A stretch of DNA of 39,985 nucleotides from assembly GCA_035308905.1 (NCBI GenBank), contig DATGFS010000048.1, positions 81,437-121,421 of the forward strand, given 5' to 3'. Positions within the stretch are counted from its first letter, which is position 1. Every line of letters begins with the position of its first letter. The stretch comes from a bacterium (GTDB taxonomy: Bacteria > Sysuimicrobiota > Sysuimicrobiia > Sysuimicrobiales > Segetimicrobiaceae). The notes below the pieces were generated by a model. The model did no database searches. It was not told where the DNA came from and saw only the letters and a program-made list of their open reading frames with translations. Below, in pieces: positions 32,687 to 39,985 of this stretch. Made by a program: the position numbers and the translations under genes.

Positions 32687-33799
32687 ATGAGTGTCCAGCT
32701 CGGACTGTTTACGATGCCGTTCCATCACCCGAGCCGCGACTACGCCGTGATTCTCGAAGAAGACCGGCAGGCCGTCGTGCTGGCCGACGCCCTCGGGTAC
32801 TCCGAGGCGTTTGTGGGCGAGCACTTCACGTCGTGGAGCGAGCGCATCGCCGACCCGCTGCAGTTCTTCTCGACGGTGATCGAGCGGGCGCCTGCGATTC
32901 GCTTCGGCACCGGCGTGCTGAACCTGCCGCAGGCGCATCCGCTGACCGTCGCGGCGCGGGTCGCGCAGTTCGACCATCTCAGCGGGGGACGCTTCATCAT
33001 GGGCGTCGGGTCCGGCGGATTGGTGAGCGACCTCGAGGCGTTCGCCGTCACCGACGCGGAGGCGCGCGTGCGCATGCTCGCCGAGGCCGTCGACATGATC
33101 CTGGCGATCTGGCGCGAGGATCCCCCGTACGACCTGCGCGGGCACGCCTGGACGATCTCGCTGAAGGACGGGATCTGGCCGGAGTTCAAAGTGGGCTGGA
33201 TGCCGAAGCCGTATCAGCGGCCGCACCCGCCGATCGCGCTGTCCCTCGTGACCCCGAATTCGGCGAGCGCCCGCGTCGCCGGGGAGCGCGGCTGGATTCC
33301 GATCTCCGGCAACTTCTTCAACAAGCGGTATCTGCGCGGACACTGGGAGCGCTACGCGGAGGGGTGCGAGGCGGTGGACCGGCGGCCCGATCCCGCCGTC
33401 TGGCGCGTCGCGCGGTGCGTGCTCGTCACGGACACGGACGCGGAGGCCGACGCGTACCTCGCCGATTCGACGAACGGGCTGTCCTACTATTACACGTTCT
33501 TCCGGCACAGCTTCAGCCTGGGCCGGAAGGCGCTGTTCATGGTCAAGCCGGATCCGGAGATGCCCGACGAGGCGGCGACCGTCGACGCGATCAAGCGCGC
33601 GCAGGTGATCGCGGGCGCCCCGGATCGCGTGCTCGACCAGCTCGTCGCGCTGCGCGATGAGATCGGCCACTTCGGCACGCTGCTCATGACCGGACACGAC
33701 TGGGATCGGCCGGCGCTGTGGCGCCGCTCGATGGAGCTGCTCGCGCGGGACGTCATGCCGCGATTCCGCCGGCACGCCGACGCGACGCGGAAACCTTGA
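32687..33799 (+). CDS. Luciferase-like monooxygenase-family (LLM class) flavin oxidoreductase
   Basis: The 370-residue TIM-barrel protein has the bacterial luciferase-like pattern: LGLFTMPFHHP at the start, ALGYSEAFVGEHF, IRFGTGVLNLPQAHP, ARVAQFDHLSGGRFIMGVGSG. Members use FMN or coenzyme F420. Closer relatives include alkanal monooxygenase-type enzymes; the C-terminal GHFGTLLMTGHDW is common in that group. ATG 32687 lies seven bases behind GGAGG. The substrate cannot be told. It overlaps the start of the following methyltransferase-type gene (TGATG). Confidence 0.9.
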   Translation: MSVQLGLFTMPFHHPSRDYAVILEEDRQAVVLADALGYSEAFVGEHFTSWSERIADPLQFFSTVIERAPAIRFGTGVLNLPQAHPLTVAARVAQFDHLSGGRFIMGVGSGGLVSDLEAFAVTDAEARVRMLAEAVDMILAIWREDPPYDLRGHAWTISLKDGIWPEFKVGWMPKPYQRPHPPIALSLVTPNSASARVAGERGWIPISGNFFNKRYLRGHWERYAEGCEAVDRRPDPAVWRVARCVLVTDTDAEADAYLADSTNGLSYYYTFFRHSFSLGRKALFMVKPDPEMPDEAATVDAIKRAQVIAGAPDRVLDQLVALRDEIGHFGTLLMTGHDWDRPALWRRSMELLARDVMPRFRRHADATRKP

Positions 33800-34278
33800 T
33801 GCCGCGGGGACATGGGGACGCGAAGGATACGGCCGCGGTGATCGCGCCGCCGCCGCTGATCTACCTGGCGGGGCTGGTCGTCGGGCTCATCGTCGGCGCG
33901 GCCGTCCCGACCCCGTTTCTCGCGCGCGGCGCCGCCTCCGTGGTCGGCGCGGTGCTCATCGCGGCCGCCCTGTGGCTGGCCCTGTGGGGCGTGCGCACCA
34001 TGCGGCGCGCCGGCACGTCCGTCCGGCCGGACGTCCCCACGACGGCGCTCGTTACGACCGGGCCGTTCGACTTCAGCCGCAACCCGTTGTACGTATCGCT
34101 CGCGCTTTTGTACGCCGGAATCGCGATCACCGCCCGATCGCTGTGGGCGCTGCTGCTGTTGATTGTGGTGCTGGCCGTGGTGGACCGGGGGGTCATCGGT
34201 CGGGAAGAGCGGTACCTTGAGCGAAAGTTTGGTGTCGACTACCGGGAGTACAAAACACGAGTCCGGCGCTGGCTGTGA
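33799..34278 (+). CDS. Isoprenylcysteine carboxyl methyltransferase / PEMT-like membrane protein
   Basis: The 159-residue protein has four predicted membrane segments (about 18-36, 42-62, 95-112 and 114-133). The family signature is in the C-terminal half: LVTTGPFDFSRNPLYVSLAL, then EERYLERKFGVDYREYKTRVRRW. In related bacterial proteins this region binds S-adenosylmethionine. Methylation target is unknown. The ATG at 33799 shares a base with the luciferase-like gene stop, so they are coupled. The 88 bases after its stop hold no gene or clear terminator. Confidence 0.87.
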   Translation: MPRGHGDAKDTAAVIAPPPLIYLAGLVVGLIVGAAVPTPFLARGAASVVGAVLIAAALWLALWGVRTMRRAGTSVRPDVPTTALVTTGPFDFSRNPLYVSLALLYAGIAITARSLWALLLLIVVLAVVDRGVIGREERYLERKFGVDYREYKTRVRRWL

Positions 34279-34366
34279 GCGGTTTGGCGTTTTGCGAAAC
34301 GTCGGGGCCGGAGCCTTACCCGAACGAATCAGCGTTTCTTCAGAACGTGGGTACCAGCCCCGCCCG

Positions 34367-34717
34367 TTACCACTCGTCGTCGCTGCCGGGCTCCCAATCG
34401 TCGTCGTCTTCGACGATCTGGCTGCGCGGATCTTCGTCTTCCCCGAGCCAGTCCATCTCCTCGTCGTCTTCGTGCTGGGCGGCAGGAAGCGGCTCGCGCA
34501 CGGCCTCCGCTTCGACGGTTTGGGCGGCGCGGGCGGCCGCCGGCGCCGGTCCGCGCTTCGCGGGGGTGCGGGCTTCCGGGGTGCGGGTCGCCGCCTTGGT
34601 GGCGCGGGCGCTGGAGGTCTTCCGGCCGGTCCGAGTCGTCGTCCGGGCCTGACCGCGGGCCGGACTCGTTCTGGCCCTGGCCGCCGTCTTCCGCCCACGT
34701 GTCGCCTTGCGGGTCAT
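34367..34717 (-). CDS. Small charge-segregated protein, unknown function
   Basis: I do not recognise a family. The 116 residues split in two. Residues 1-60 are Lys/Arg/Ala/Thr-rich (TRKATRGRKTAARARTS and similar), like a histone H1 tail. Residues 80-116 are very acidic with Trp (EDDEEMDWLGEDEDP, then EDDDDWEPGSDDEW). No ordered domain is evident. GGAGGTGA immediately precedes ATG 34717, an almost perfect anti-16S match, and a TATAAT box lies 35 bases upstream, so it is probably well expressed. A DNA-binding or charge-neutralising nucleoid protein is one guess. Confidence 0.65.
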   Translation of the reverse strand: MTRKATRGRKTAARARTSPARGQARTTTRTGRKTSSARATKAATRTPEARTPAKRGPAPAAARAAQTVEAEAVREPLPAAQHEDDEEMDWLGEDEDPRSQIVEDDDDWEPGSDDEW

Positions 34718-34721
34718 TCCT

Positions 34722-34757
34722 TCACCTCCAAGTCGGGAATCACGCCTACCTATTATA
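34722..34757 (-). promoter_or_regulatory. -10 box and strong ribosome-binding site of the small charged protein
   Basis: Reading leftwards, TATAAT is at 34757-34752 and GGAGGTGA at about 34730-34722, just before ATG 34717. Both are consensus. A TTGACT exists only seven bases before the -10, too close to serve as a normal -35, so this may be an extended or activator-dependent promoter. Confidence 0.5.
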
Positions 34758-34773
34758 CTGCCGGAGTCAATTG

Positions 34774-36654
34774 TTACCGCCGCGCCGCGACGGAGTCAAG
34801 CAGGGCGACGATTCGTGCGGTGATGCGATCGAGTGTCTTCTCGAACGCGGGCTCGGAGAGGGCGGCGGCGGCGGGGATGGTCATCCACGGCTCGCCCGCC
34901 CCCGCTCCCGGCTTGGGCGGGCCGATCTGAACGATCGGGTGCCCCGCGGCTCCGAAGCCCTCGATGAGCACCACGTCGGGCGCGTCGTGCGCGGCCCCGG
35001 CGGGCCCGCGGATCAGTGATGCCAGCGGCATCTCCCCGGAGATGCGGATCGTAGTTTCCGACGGCCCGGCCAGGACGACCCGCAACGCGCCCGCCTCGAT
35101 CATCCGCGCGCTGTCGCTCTTTGGCCGGTCGATCTGGAATCCGTGCGCGGCGTGCTTGATCGCGCCGACGCGGAGCCCGCGCGCCGTGAGCCGCCTGATG
35201 AGCCCGACGGTCGCGGCGGTCTTCCCGCTGCCGGATGCCCCCACGAGGCCGATGACGAGCGGGCCGGGCGTTGCCGCGGCGATCCGGAAGTATTCGCGGT
35301 CTTCAGGCCGGTTAAGACGCATCACCGCCACGCGGGAGCCCGGCGCGAGGGACGGCGTTCCGCCCGGCAGCAGCACGAGGGCATTCGCCGCCGTAAGCAG
35401 CGTCAGGCGGCCGAGCGAGGCGTCGGTGAGCAGATGGACGGTGCGCTCGTCGGCCGCGTCGAGCCGTCCCCACAGGGCGCGCAGCCGGTCCGTCGGCCGC
35501 GCCCATCCGTCCGCGAGCGCCATCATCTCCACGGGCCGCACGACGAAGCGCGCGCCCGCCAGGCGGCGGAGCACCGGCCGCACGAGAAGATGGAAGGCGG
35601 CCAGACAGGCCACCGGCGTTCCCGAGAGCCCGATCGCCCACGTGCGCCCAGCCCGCGCCGCGAAGAACGGCCCGCCCGGTTTCAGGTCGACGCGCCCGGC
35701 GTACCGCCGCGCGCCGAGATCCAGCCACGTGCGATGCACCAGGTCGTAGCGGCCGACCGAGACGCCGCCGGTCGACAGCACGACATCGTAGCGATCCTGC
35801 ATGGCCGAGAACGCGCGCGCCGTCTCCCGCGGACGATCGGGGATGATGCCGCGGTACTCGACCTCGCATCCGGCCGCGGCGAGCTCGCCCGCGATCGTCA
35901 CGGCGTTGCTGTTGACGATGCAGCCGGGCGGCGGCGGCGGCCCCCCGGCCGCCAGCTCGACGAGCTCGCTGCCCGTGGCGACGAGCGCGACGCGCGGCCG
36001 GCGGTAGACCGAGACCGCGGCCACGCCGCACGCCGCGAGCGCGCCGCAGGCCGCGGGCGGAATCGGTTCGGCCGGCGCCGCCAGGATGTCCCCCGGCTGA
36101 ATTTCCTCGCCGGGCTCGGCGACGTGGCGTTTCCCCGGCGCGGCGCGGTCGAGATGGAGCGCCGTTCCATCCGCGCGCACCGCTTCGAGCGGCAGCACGC
36201 GGTCGCCCCTGCGGGGCACGGGGGCGCCCGTGGTGATCGACCAGGCCTCGCCGCGCGCCGGTCCCGGCCCGGGTGGCTCGCCCATGACGGACGTTCCCGT
36301 GATCCGGAGCGTGACGGACCGGCCTTCCGCGGCCCGGGCGATGTCCGCGTCGTGGCAGACGTAGCCATCCATCGCGGCGCGCCGGATGCGGGGCACGGCC
36401 GCGGGCGCGCGAACGCGTCCCGTCGCGATTCGACCCGCCGCCTCCCACACCGGGACGGTCTCGGCCGGAAGGGGTTGGACCGCGGCCAGGAGCCGTTCCA
36501 AGACCTCTTGAAGGTCGGCGCCGGGAGCGCCGCGCGTCACCACGGCCGGTCTTTTCCACGCCGCGCTGCGCAGGCCTCCCCGCACGACGGCGCCGGCCCC
36601 GCGCGGCGGGGAAGGAGGCCCGGCTGAATCGTGGAATAGGGCCCCCAACTTCAC
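34774..36654 (-). CDS. MoeA-MobB fusion: molybdenum insertase with GTP-binding MobB domain
   Basis: The 626-residue protein fuses two molybdenum cofactor proteins. The MoeA part (about 45-445) inserts molybdate into adenylylated molybdopterin: AMDGYVC, ITTGAPVPRRGDRVLPLE, VALVATGSELV, NSNAVTIAGELAAAGCEVEY, VVLSTGGVSVGRYDLV and LSGTPVACLAAFHLLVRP are all typical. The MobB part (465-626) has a P-loop GASGSGKT (472-479), AIKHAAHGFQID and DVVLIEGFG. MobB binds GTP and supports guanine-dinucleotide cofactor synthesis, needed by formate dehydrogenase. The start is GTG 36654 with GAGGG upstream. It is divergent from the formate dehydrogenase gene, 119 bases away. Confidence 0.9.
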   Translation of the reverse strand: MKLGALFHDSAGPPSPPRGAGAVVRGGLRSAAWKRPAVVTRGAPGADLQEVLERLLAAVQPLPAETVPVWEAAGRIATGRVRAPAAVPRIRRAAMDGYVCHDADIARAAEGRSVTLRITGTSVMGEPPGPGPARGEAWSITTGAPVPRRGDRVLPLEAVRADGTALHLDRAAPGKRHVAEPGEEIQPGDILAAPAEPIPPAACGALAACGVAAVSVYRRPRVALVATGSELVELAAGGPPPPPGCIVNSNAVTIAGELAAAGCEVEYRGIIPDRPRETARAFSAMQDRYDVVLSTGGVSVGRYDLVHRTWLDLGARRYAGRVDLKPGGPFFAARAGRTWAIGLSGTPVACLAAFHLLVRPVLRRLAGARFVVRPVEMMALADGWARPTDRLRALWGRLDAADERTVHLLTDASLGRLTLLTAANALVLLPGGTPSLAPGSRVAVMRLNRPEDREYFRIAAATPGPLVIGLVGASGSGKTAATVGLIRRLTARGLRVGAIKHAAHGFQIDRPKSDSARMIEAGALRVVLAGPSETTIRISGEMPLASLIRGPAGAAHDAPDVVLIEGFGAAGHPIVQIGPPKPGAGAGEPWMTIPAAAALSEPAFEKTLDRITARIVALLDSVAARR

Positions 36655-36773
36655 AGTCCCTCACGGACACCCGGGGAGGACCGGTACGAAAACCCGATTA
36701 CATCCCCGTTTCGCCATCCCGCCACATCACGGCGGCGTTCCATGAAATTGACCCCACGGAGGAGGCGTACGCG

Positions 36774-39700
36774 ATGACCACCGCGGTTACCCGTCGTGGT
36801 TTGCTCAAGTTGGCCGGTGCCGGCGCGGGCACGGCGGCGTTCTCGGCGCTCGGCTTCGATCTCGCCGAGGCCACCGAGGTCAAGCAGCAGCTTCACATCG
36901 CGGGCGCGACGGAGTCGCACTCCCTCTGTCCCTACTGCGCGGTCGGTTGCTCGCTGATCGCGTACACGCGCAAGCGCGCCGACGGCAGCACGGAGATCCT
37001 CCAGATCGAAGGCGATCCGGACAGCCCCGTCAACGAGGGCCGACTCTGCCCGAAGGGAGCGAGCGCGATGTCGATCGCGACCTCGAGCCGGCGGGTGGAC
37101 CAGCCGCTCTACCGCGCCGCGGGCGAGACCGCCTGGAAGCCGGTCTCGTGGGATTTCATGCTCGACCGCGTGGCGCGCCTGATGAAGGACGCCCGCGACC
37201 GGACGTTCGTGACCCAGGACGCCAAGGGCAATACCGTCAATCGCTGCGAGGGGATCGGATTCGCCGGCGGCGCCGCGTTCAGCAGCGAGGAGGGCTATCT
37301 CGCGACCAAGATCATGCGCGGGCTGGGGGTGGTCCACTTAGAGCAGCAGGCCCGTGTTTGACACGGGCCCACGGTGGTCAGTCTGGCCGCCACGTTCGGA
37401 AGAGGAGCAATGACAAATCATTGGAGGGACATCAAGAACGCTGACCTGATCCTGATCAACGGCGCGAACCCCGCGGAGGCCCACCCCGTGGGCTTCCAGT
37501 GGTTCGTGCGCGCCAAGTTGGATCCCAAGCGCGGCCCGGGAAAGGGCGGCGGGGCGAAGATCGTCCATGTGGATCCGCGGTTCACGCGGACCTCCGCGCT
37601 CGCGGACACTTACCTCCGGATCCGCACCGGCACGGACGTCGCCTACTTCGGCGGGCTGATCAACCACGTGCTCCAGAACAACCTCCACCACGCCGAGTAC
37701 GTGCAGCACTACACGAACGCGTCGTGGCTCGTCAAGGACGGCTATGGATTCAAGGACGGCCTCTTCTCCGGGTACGATCCGGCCAAGCGGACCTACAACG
37801 TCGCGACGTGGGGCTACGACGCGGACGCGCAGGGCATCGCGAAGCGGGACATGACCCTGCAGCACCCCCGTTCGGTCTTCCAGCTGCTGAAGGCCCACTA
37901 CGCGCGGTACACGCCCGAGATGGTGTCGTCGATCACCGGGATCCCCAAAGACGACTTCCTGAAGGTGGCGGCGCTGGTCGGGGAGATGGGCAAGCCCGAC
38001 AAGGTCATGACGATCGTCTACGCCGTCGGCCTGACGCACCACACGACCGGCGTGCAGCTGATCCGTTCCGGCGCACTCTTACAATTGCTCCTCGGCAACA
38101 TGGGCCGCCCGGGCGGCGGCATGAACGCGGAGCGCGGCCACGCGAACATTCAGGGCAACACCGACCACGCGATCTCGTGGGAGATCCTGCCGGGGTATCT
38201 CGCGATCCCCGCGCCCGGCGAGAAGAACCTCGCCGACTACGTCAAGGAGAAGGCGCCGAAGAAGTCCGACCCCAACTCGTGGAACTTCTTCGGGACGAAC
38301 TACAAGAAGTTCATGGTCAGCCTGCTCAAGGCATGGTACGGCGACGCCGCGACCAAGGACAACGAATTCGCGTTCGACTACATCCCGAAGCCGGCCGGGA
38401 ACTCATCCTGGATCTCGTTCTACGACGACGCGCTGCGCGGCAAGATGGACGGGATCATCCTCAACGGGATGACCGCGACGAGCATCGGCCCGGATTCGAA
38501 TCAGGTACTCCAGGCGCTGGCCAACCTCAAGTGGCTGGTCGTGATGGACCCGCTGCCGACGACGAGCTCGGAGTTCTGGCACGGGCCGGGCATGAACCCC
38601 GCCGACGTCAAGACCGAAGTCTTCATGATGCCGGCGACCCACTGGATCGAGAAGGACGGGTCGTTCGTAAACAGCGGCCGCTGGTCGCAGTGGAAGGACC
38701 AGGTGATCCCGCCGCAGGGCCAGGCCCGCCACGACCACTGGATCATGGCCGACCTGTTCAACCGCGTGAAGGCGCTCTATCAGAAAGAAGGCGGCAAGTT
38801 CCCGGATCCGATCATGCATCTGACCATGAACTACAAGGATCCGCTGAAGCCGGAGCTCGACGAGATCGCGCAGGAGGTCAACGGCAAGGATCTCGCGACC
38901 GGCAAGCGGCTCGCCACGTTCGCCGCGCTCAAGGACGACGGCACCACGATCGCCGGTGACTGGATCTACACCGGCAGCTATCCCGAGAGCGGCAACCTCA
39001 TGAAGCGGCGCGACGGCGTGCAGGACCCGAAGAAGAACGACCCGACCGGCATGGGCTTCTACGCCAACTGGGCATGGAGCTGGCCCCTCAACCGCCGGGT
39101 GCTTTACAACCGCGCCTCCGCCGATCTCGACGGCAACCCGTGGGATCCCGAGCGCGCCGGCATCAAGTGGAACGGGCAGCGGTGGGTCGGCGACGTGCCG
39201 GACTACCCGCCGGCGATGAACCCCAAGGACCCCAAGGCGTGGCTGCCGTTCATCATGACGGGCGAGGGCACCGGCCGGCTGTTCAGCAACACTCCCCTCG
39301 ACGGACCGTTCCCGGAGCACTACGAGCCGATCGAATCGCCGGTGGAGAACCCGCTGCACCCGCAGAACTCCGCGAACCCGGTGGCGTTCCTGTACGACCA
39401 GGCCGCGGGGCGGCCGAACCGGTTCGGGACGGTGGCCGATTACCCATACGTCGCCACGACGTACCGGCTGACCGAGCACGAACACTACGTCACGCAGCAC
39501 GTCGAGCACCTCGTCCAGTTGCAGCCGGAAGCGTTTGTCGAGATTCCCGACGGCCTGGCCGCGGAGAAGGGCATCAAGAACGGGGACATGGTGCGCGTGT
39601 CTTCGAAGCGCGGCAAGGTCGAGGCGCGCGCCATGGTCACGAAGCGCCTCGGCCCGCTCACCGTGGCCGGCAAGCAGGTGTGGCAGATCGGGATTCCGAT

Positions 39701-39851
39701 TCACTGGGGCTTCGTCGGCATTTCGGCGGACCAGCATCCGGACAAGTCGCAGCACTGGCTCGCCAACACGCTCACGCCCTTCGTCGGCGATGCCACCGCT
39801 CGGACGCCGGAGTTCAAGGCGTTCCTGGTCAACCTGGAGCGCATGGGATGA
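36774..39851 (+). CDS. Selenocysteine-containing formate dehydrogenase alpha subunit (FdnG/FdoG-type)
   Basis: One 1025-residue gene is interrupted by TGA 37359-37361, which I read as selenocysteine at residue 196. The flanks LEQQARV-U-HGPTVVSLAATFGRGAMTNHW match the FdnG active site, where Sec is also residue 196 in E. coli, and His197 follows. A SECIS-like hairpin lies 12 bases downstream. Residues 1-33 form a Tat signal with twin Arg7-Arg8 (TRRGLLKLAG), so the enzyme acts outside the cytoplasmic membrane. The [4Fe-4S] ligands are Cys52, Cys55, Cys59 and Cys92. Molybdopterin dinucleotide domains fill the rest (NADLILINGANPAEAHPVG, WLVVMDPLPTTSSEFW). GGAGGAGG precedes ATG 36774. It oxidises formate to CO2. 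No beta subunit gene follows in the window; an fdhE-like gene overlaps its stop. Confidence 0.95.
37373..37391 (+). promoter_or_regulatory. SECIS-like hairpin for selenocysteine insertion
   Basis: GGTGGTC (37373-37379) pairs with GGCCGCC (37385-37391), seven pairs with two G-U wobbles, closing the loop AGTCT. Counting the U of UGA as 1, bases U17, G23 and U24 that contact SelB in the E. coli fdhF element are all in the same places here. This is direct comparison from memory of the fdhF sequence. Confidence 0.8.
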
Positions 39852-39985
39852 GGGCACCGGCCGTGCTCGCCACGCCCTGGGCCGCCCGGCGCGACCGGGC
39901 GGACGTCCTGCGCGAGCGCTACCCGTTCGCGCGAGAGCCGCTCGCGCTGTACCGGGCGCTCGTGGACGTGCAGGAGCCTGTCTGG
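39848..39985 (+). CDS. Probable formate dehydrogenase accessory protein FdhE (N-terminal part only)
   Basis: ATG 39848 overlaps the formate dehydrogenase stop (ATGA), and the frame stays open to the window edge (46 codons). The visible part includes RADVLRERYPFAREPLALYR followed by ALVDVQE, a helical pattern like the start of FdhE (in E. coli, RAERL-x2-L-x6-L-x2-YLRF-x-ALI-x-AQE). FdhE binds the alpha subunit and helps its maturation, possibly via its C-terminal zinc-ribbon region, which is outside the window. The position directly behind the alpha subunit supports this. The assignment rests on a short helical stretch. Confidence 0.6.
   Translation, partial: MRAPAVLATPWAARRDRADVLRERYPFAREPLALYRALVDVQEPVW

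Noticed and set aside
34752-34771. TTGACT and TATAAT as a normal sigma-70 promoter
   Set aside because: The spacing is seven bases instead of about 17, so only the -10 box is kept.
36774-37361. A short separate formate dehydrogenase gene ending at TGA 37359
   Set aside because: The downstream reading frame is the same, the flanks match the Sec site, and a SECIS-like hairpin follows; two genes or a nonsense mutation is less likely.
1-39985. Mobile elements, CRISPR arrays, tRNA or rRNA genes
   Set aside because: No transposase, integrase, direct-repeat array or recognisable RNA gene sequence was seen on either strand.

Overview
The window is a GC-rich, densely packed bacterial chromosome segment with about 37 protein-coding genes. 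No rRNA, tRNA, CRISPR array, insertion sequence or phage gene was recognised. Many genes overlap by 1-4 bases (ATGA, GTGA, TAGTG), so long operons are likely. The host is probably a diderm, because the product of 106-1545 has a secretion signal, a haem c site and a C-terminal aromatic residue typical of outer-membrane beta-barrels. It respires (CuA-type oxidase fragment, formate dehydrogenase), uses molybdenum or tungsten enzymes heavily, and reads UGA as selenocysteine. The gene content fits an uncultivated soil or sediment lineage, but I cannot name the phylum from sequence alone.

Layout. 1-1545: the end of a CuA cupredoxin (oxidase subunit II type) and a cytochrome c/beta-barrel protein. 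1612-4094 (-): a NarL-type two-component pair. 4244-7080 (-): a ThDP-dependent decarboxylase/lyase coupled to a CaiB/BaiF CoA-transferase. 7141-8142 (-): a secreted protein of unknown function. About 8202-8314: the wreck of an alcohol dehydrogenase. 8420-10740 (+): an atypical LuxR-type regulator, an HtrA-like protease and a coenzyme-F420/NADP-type oxidoreductase. 10884-11528 (-): a DUF2269 membrane protein and an internally deleted VOC/glyoxalase gene. 11641-14774 (+): FdrA (AllF-like) and DUF1116 (AllG-like). 14779-15792 (-): an Asp-box beta-propeller. 15888-19677 (+): a cyclase-family hydrolase, a second CoA-transferase and a fused AccD-AccA carboxyltransferase. 25077-19717 (-): a xanthine dehydrogenase/CO dehydrogenase-like molybdenum hydroxylase (coxL-G-M-S order) followed by DUF2877 (AllH-like). 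25155-27164: small genes (GIY-YIG, YciI, unknown, glutaredoxin, DUF302). 27344-32620 (+): the maturation set for molybdenum hydroxylases (MoxR ATPase, VWA protein, XdhC, MocA-like nucleotidyltransferase) plus an MFS transporter. 32687-34278 (+): a luciferase-like oxidoreductase and an isoprenylcysteine-type methyltransferase. 34367-34717 (-): a small protein with a basic N-half and an acidic C-half. 34774-36654 (-): a MoeA-MobB fusion. 36774-39851 (+): a selenocysteine formate dehydrogenase, overlapped by the start of a probable fdhE that runs off the window.

How the parts may work together (inference). AllF, AllG and AllH homologues, the three components known from E. coli oxamate carbamoyltransferase, are all present. 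The AllH gene lies directly behind the molybdenum hydroxylase operon. This points to catabolism of an N-heterocycle or ureide, with hydroxylation by the Mo enzyme and a carbamoyl-transfer step releasing an oxamate-like acid. Two class III CoA-transferases, a ThDP decarboxylase and a formate dehydrogenase could carry a C2 acid such as oxalate through CoA thioesters to formate and CO2. MoeA-MobB, XdhC, MocA, MoxR and VWA would supply and insert the cofactor. No substrate is proven by the sequence.
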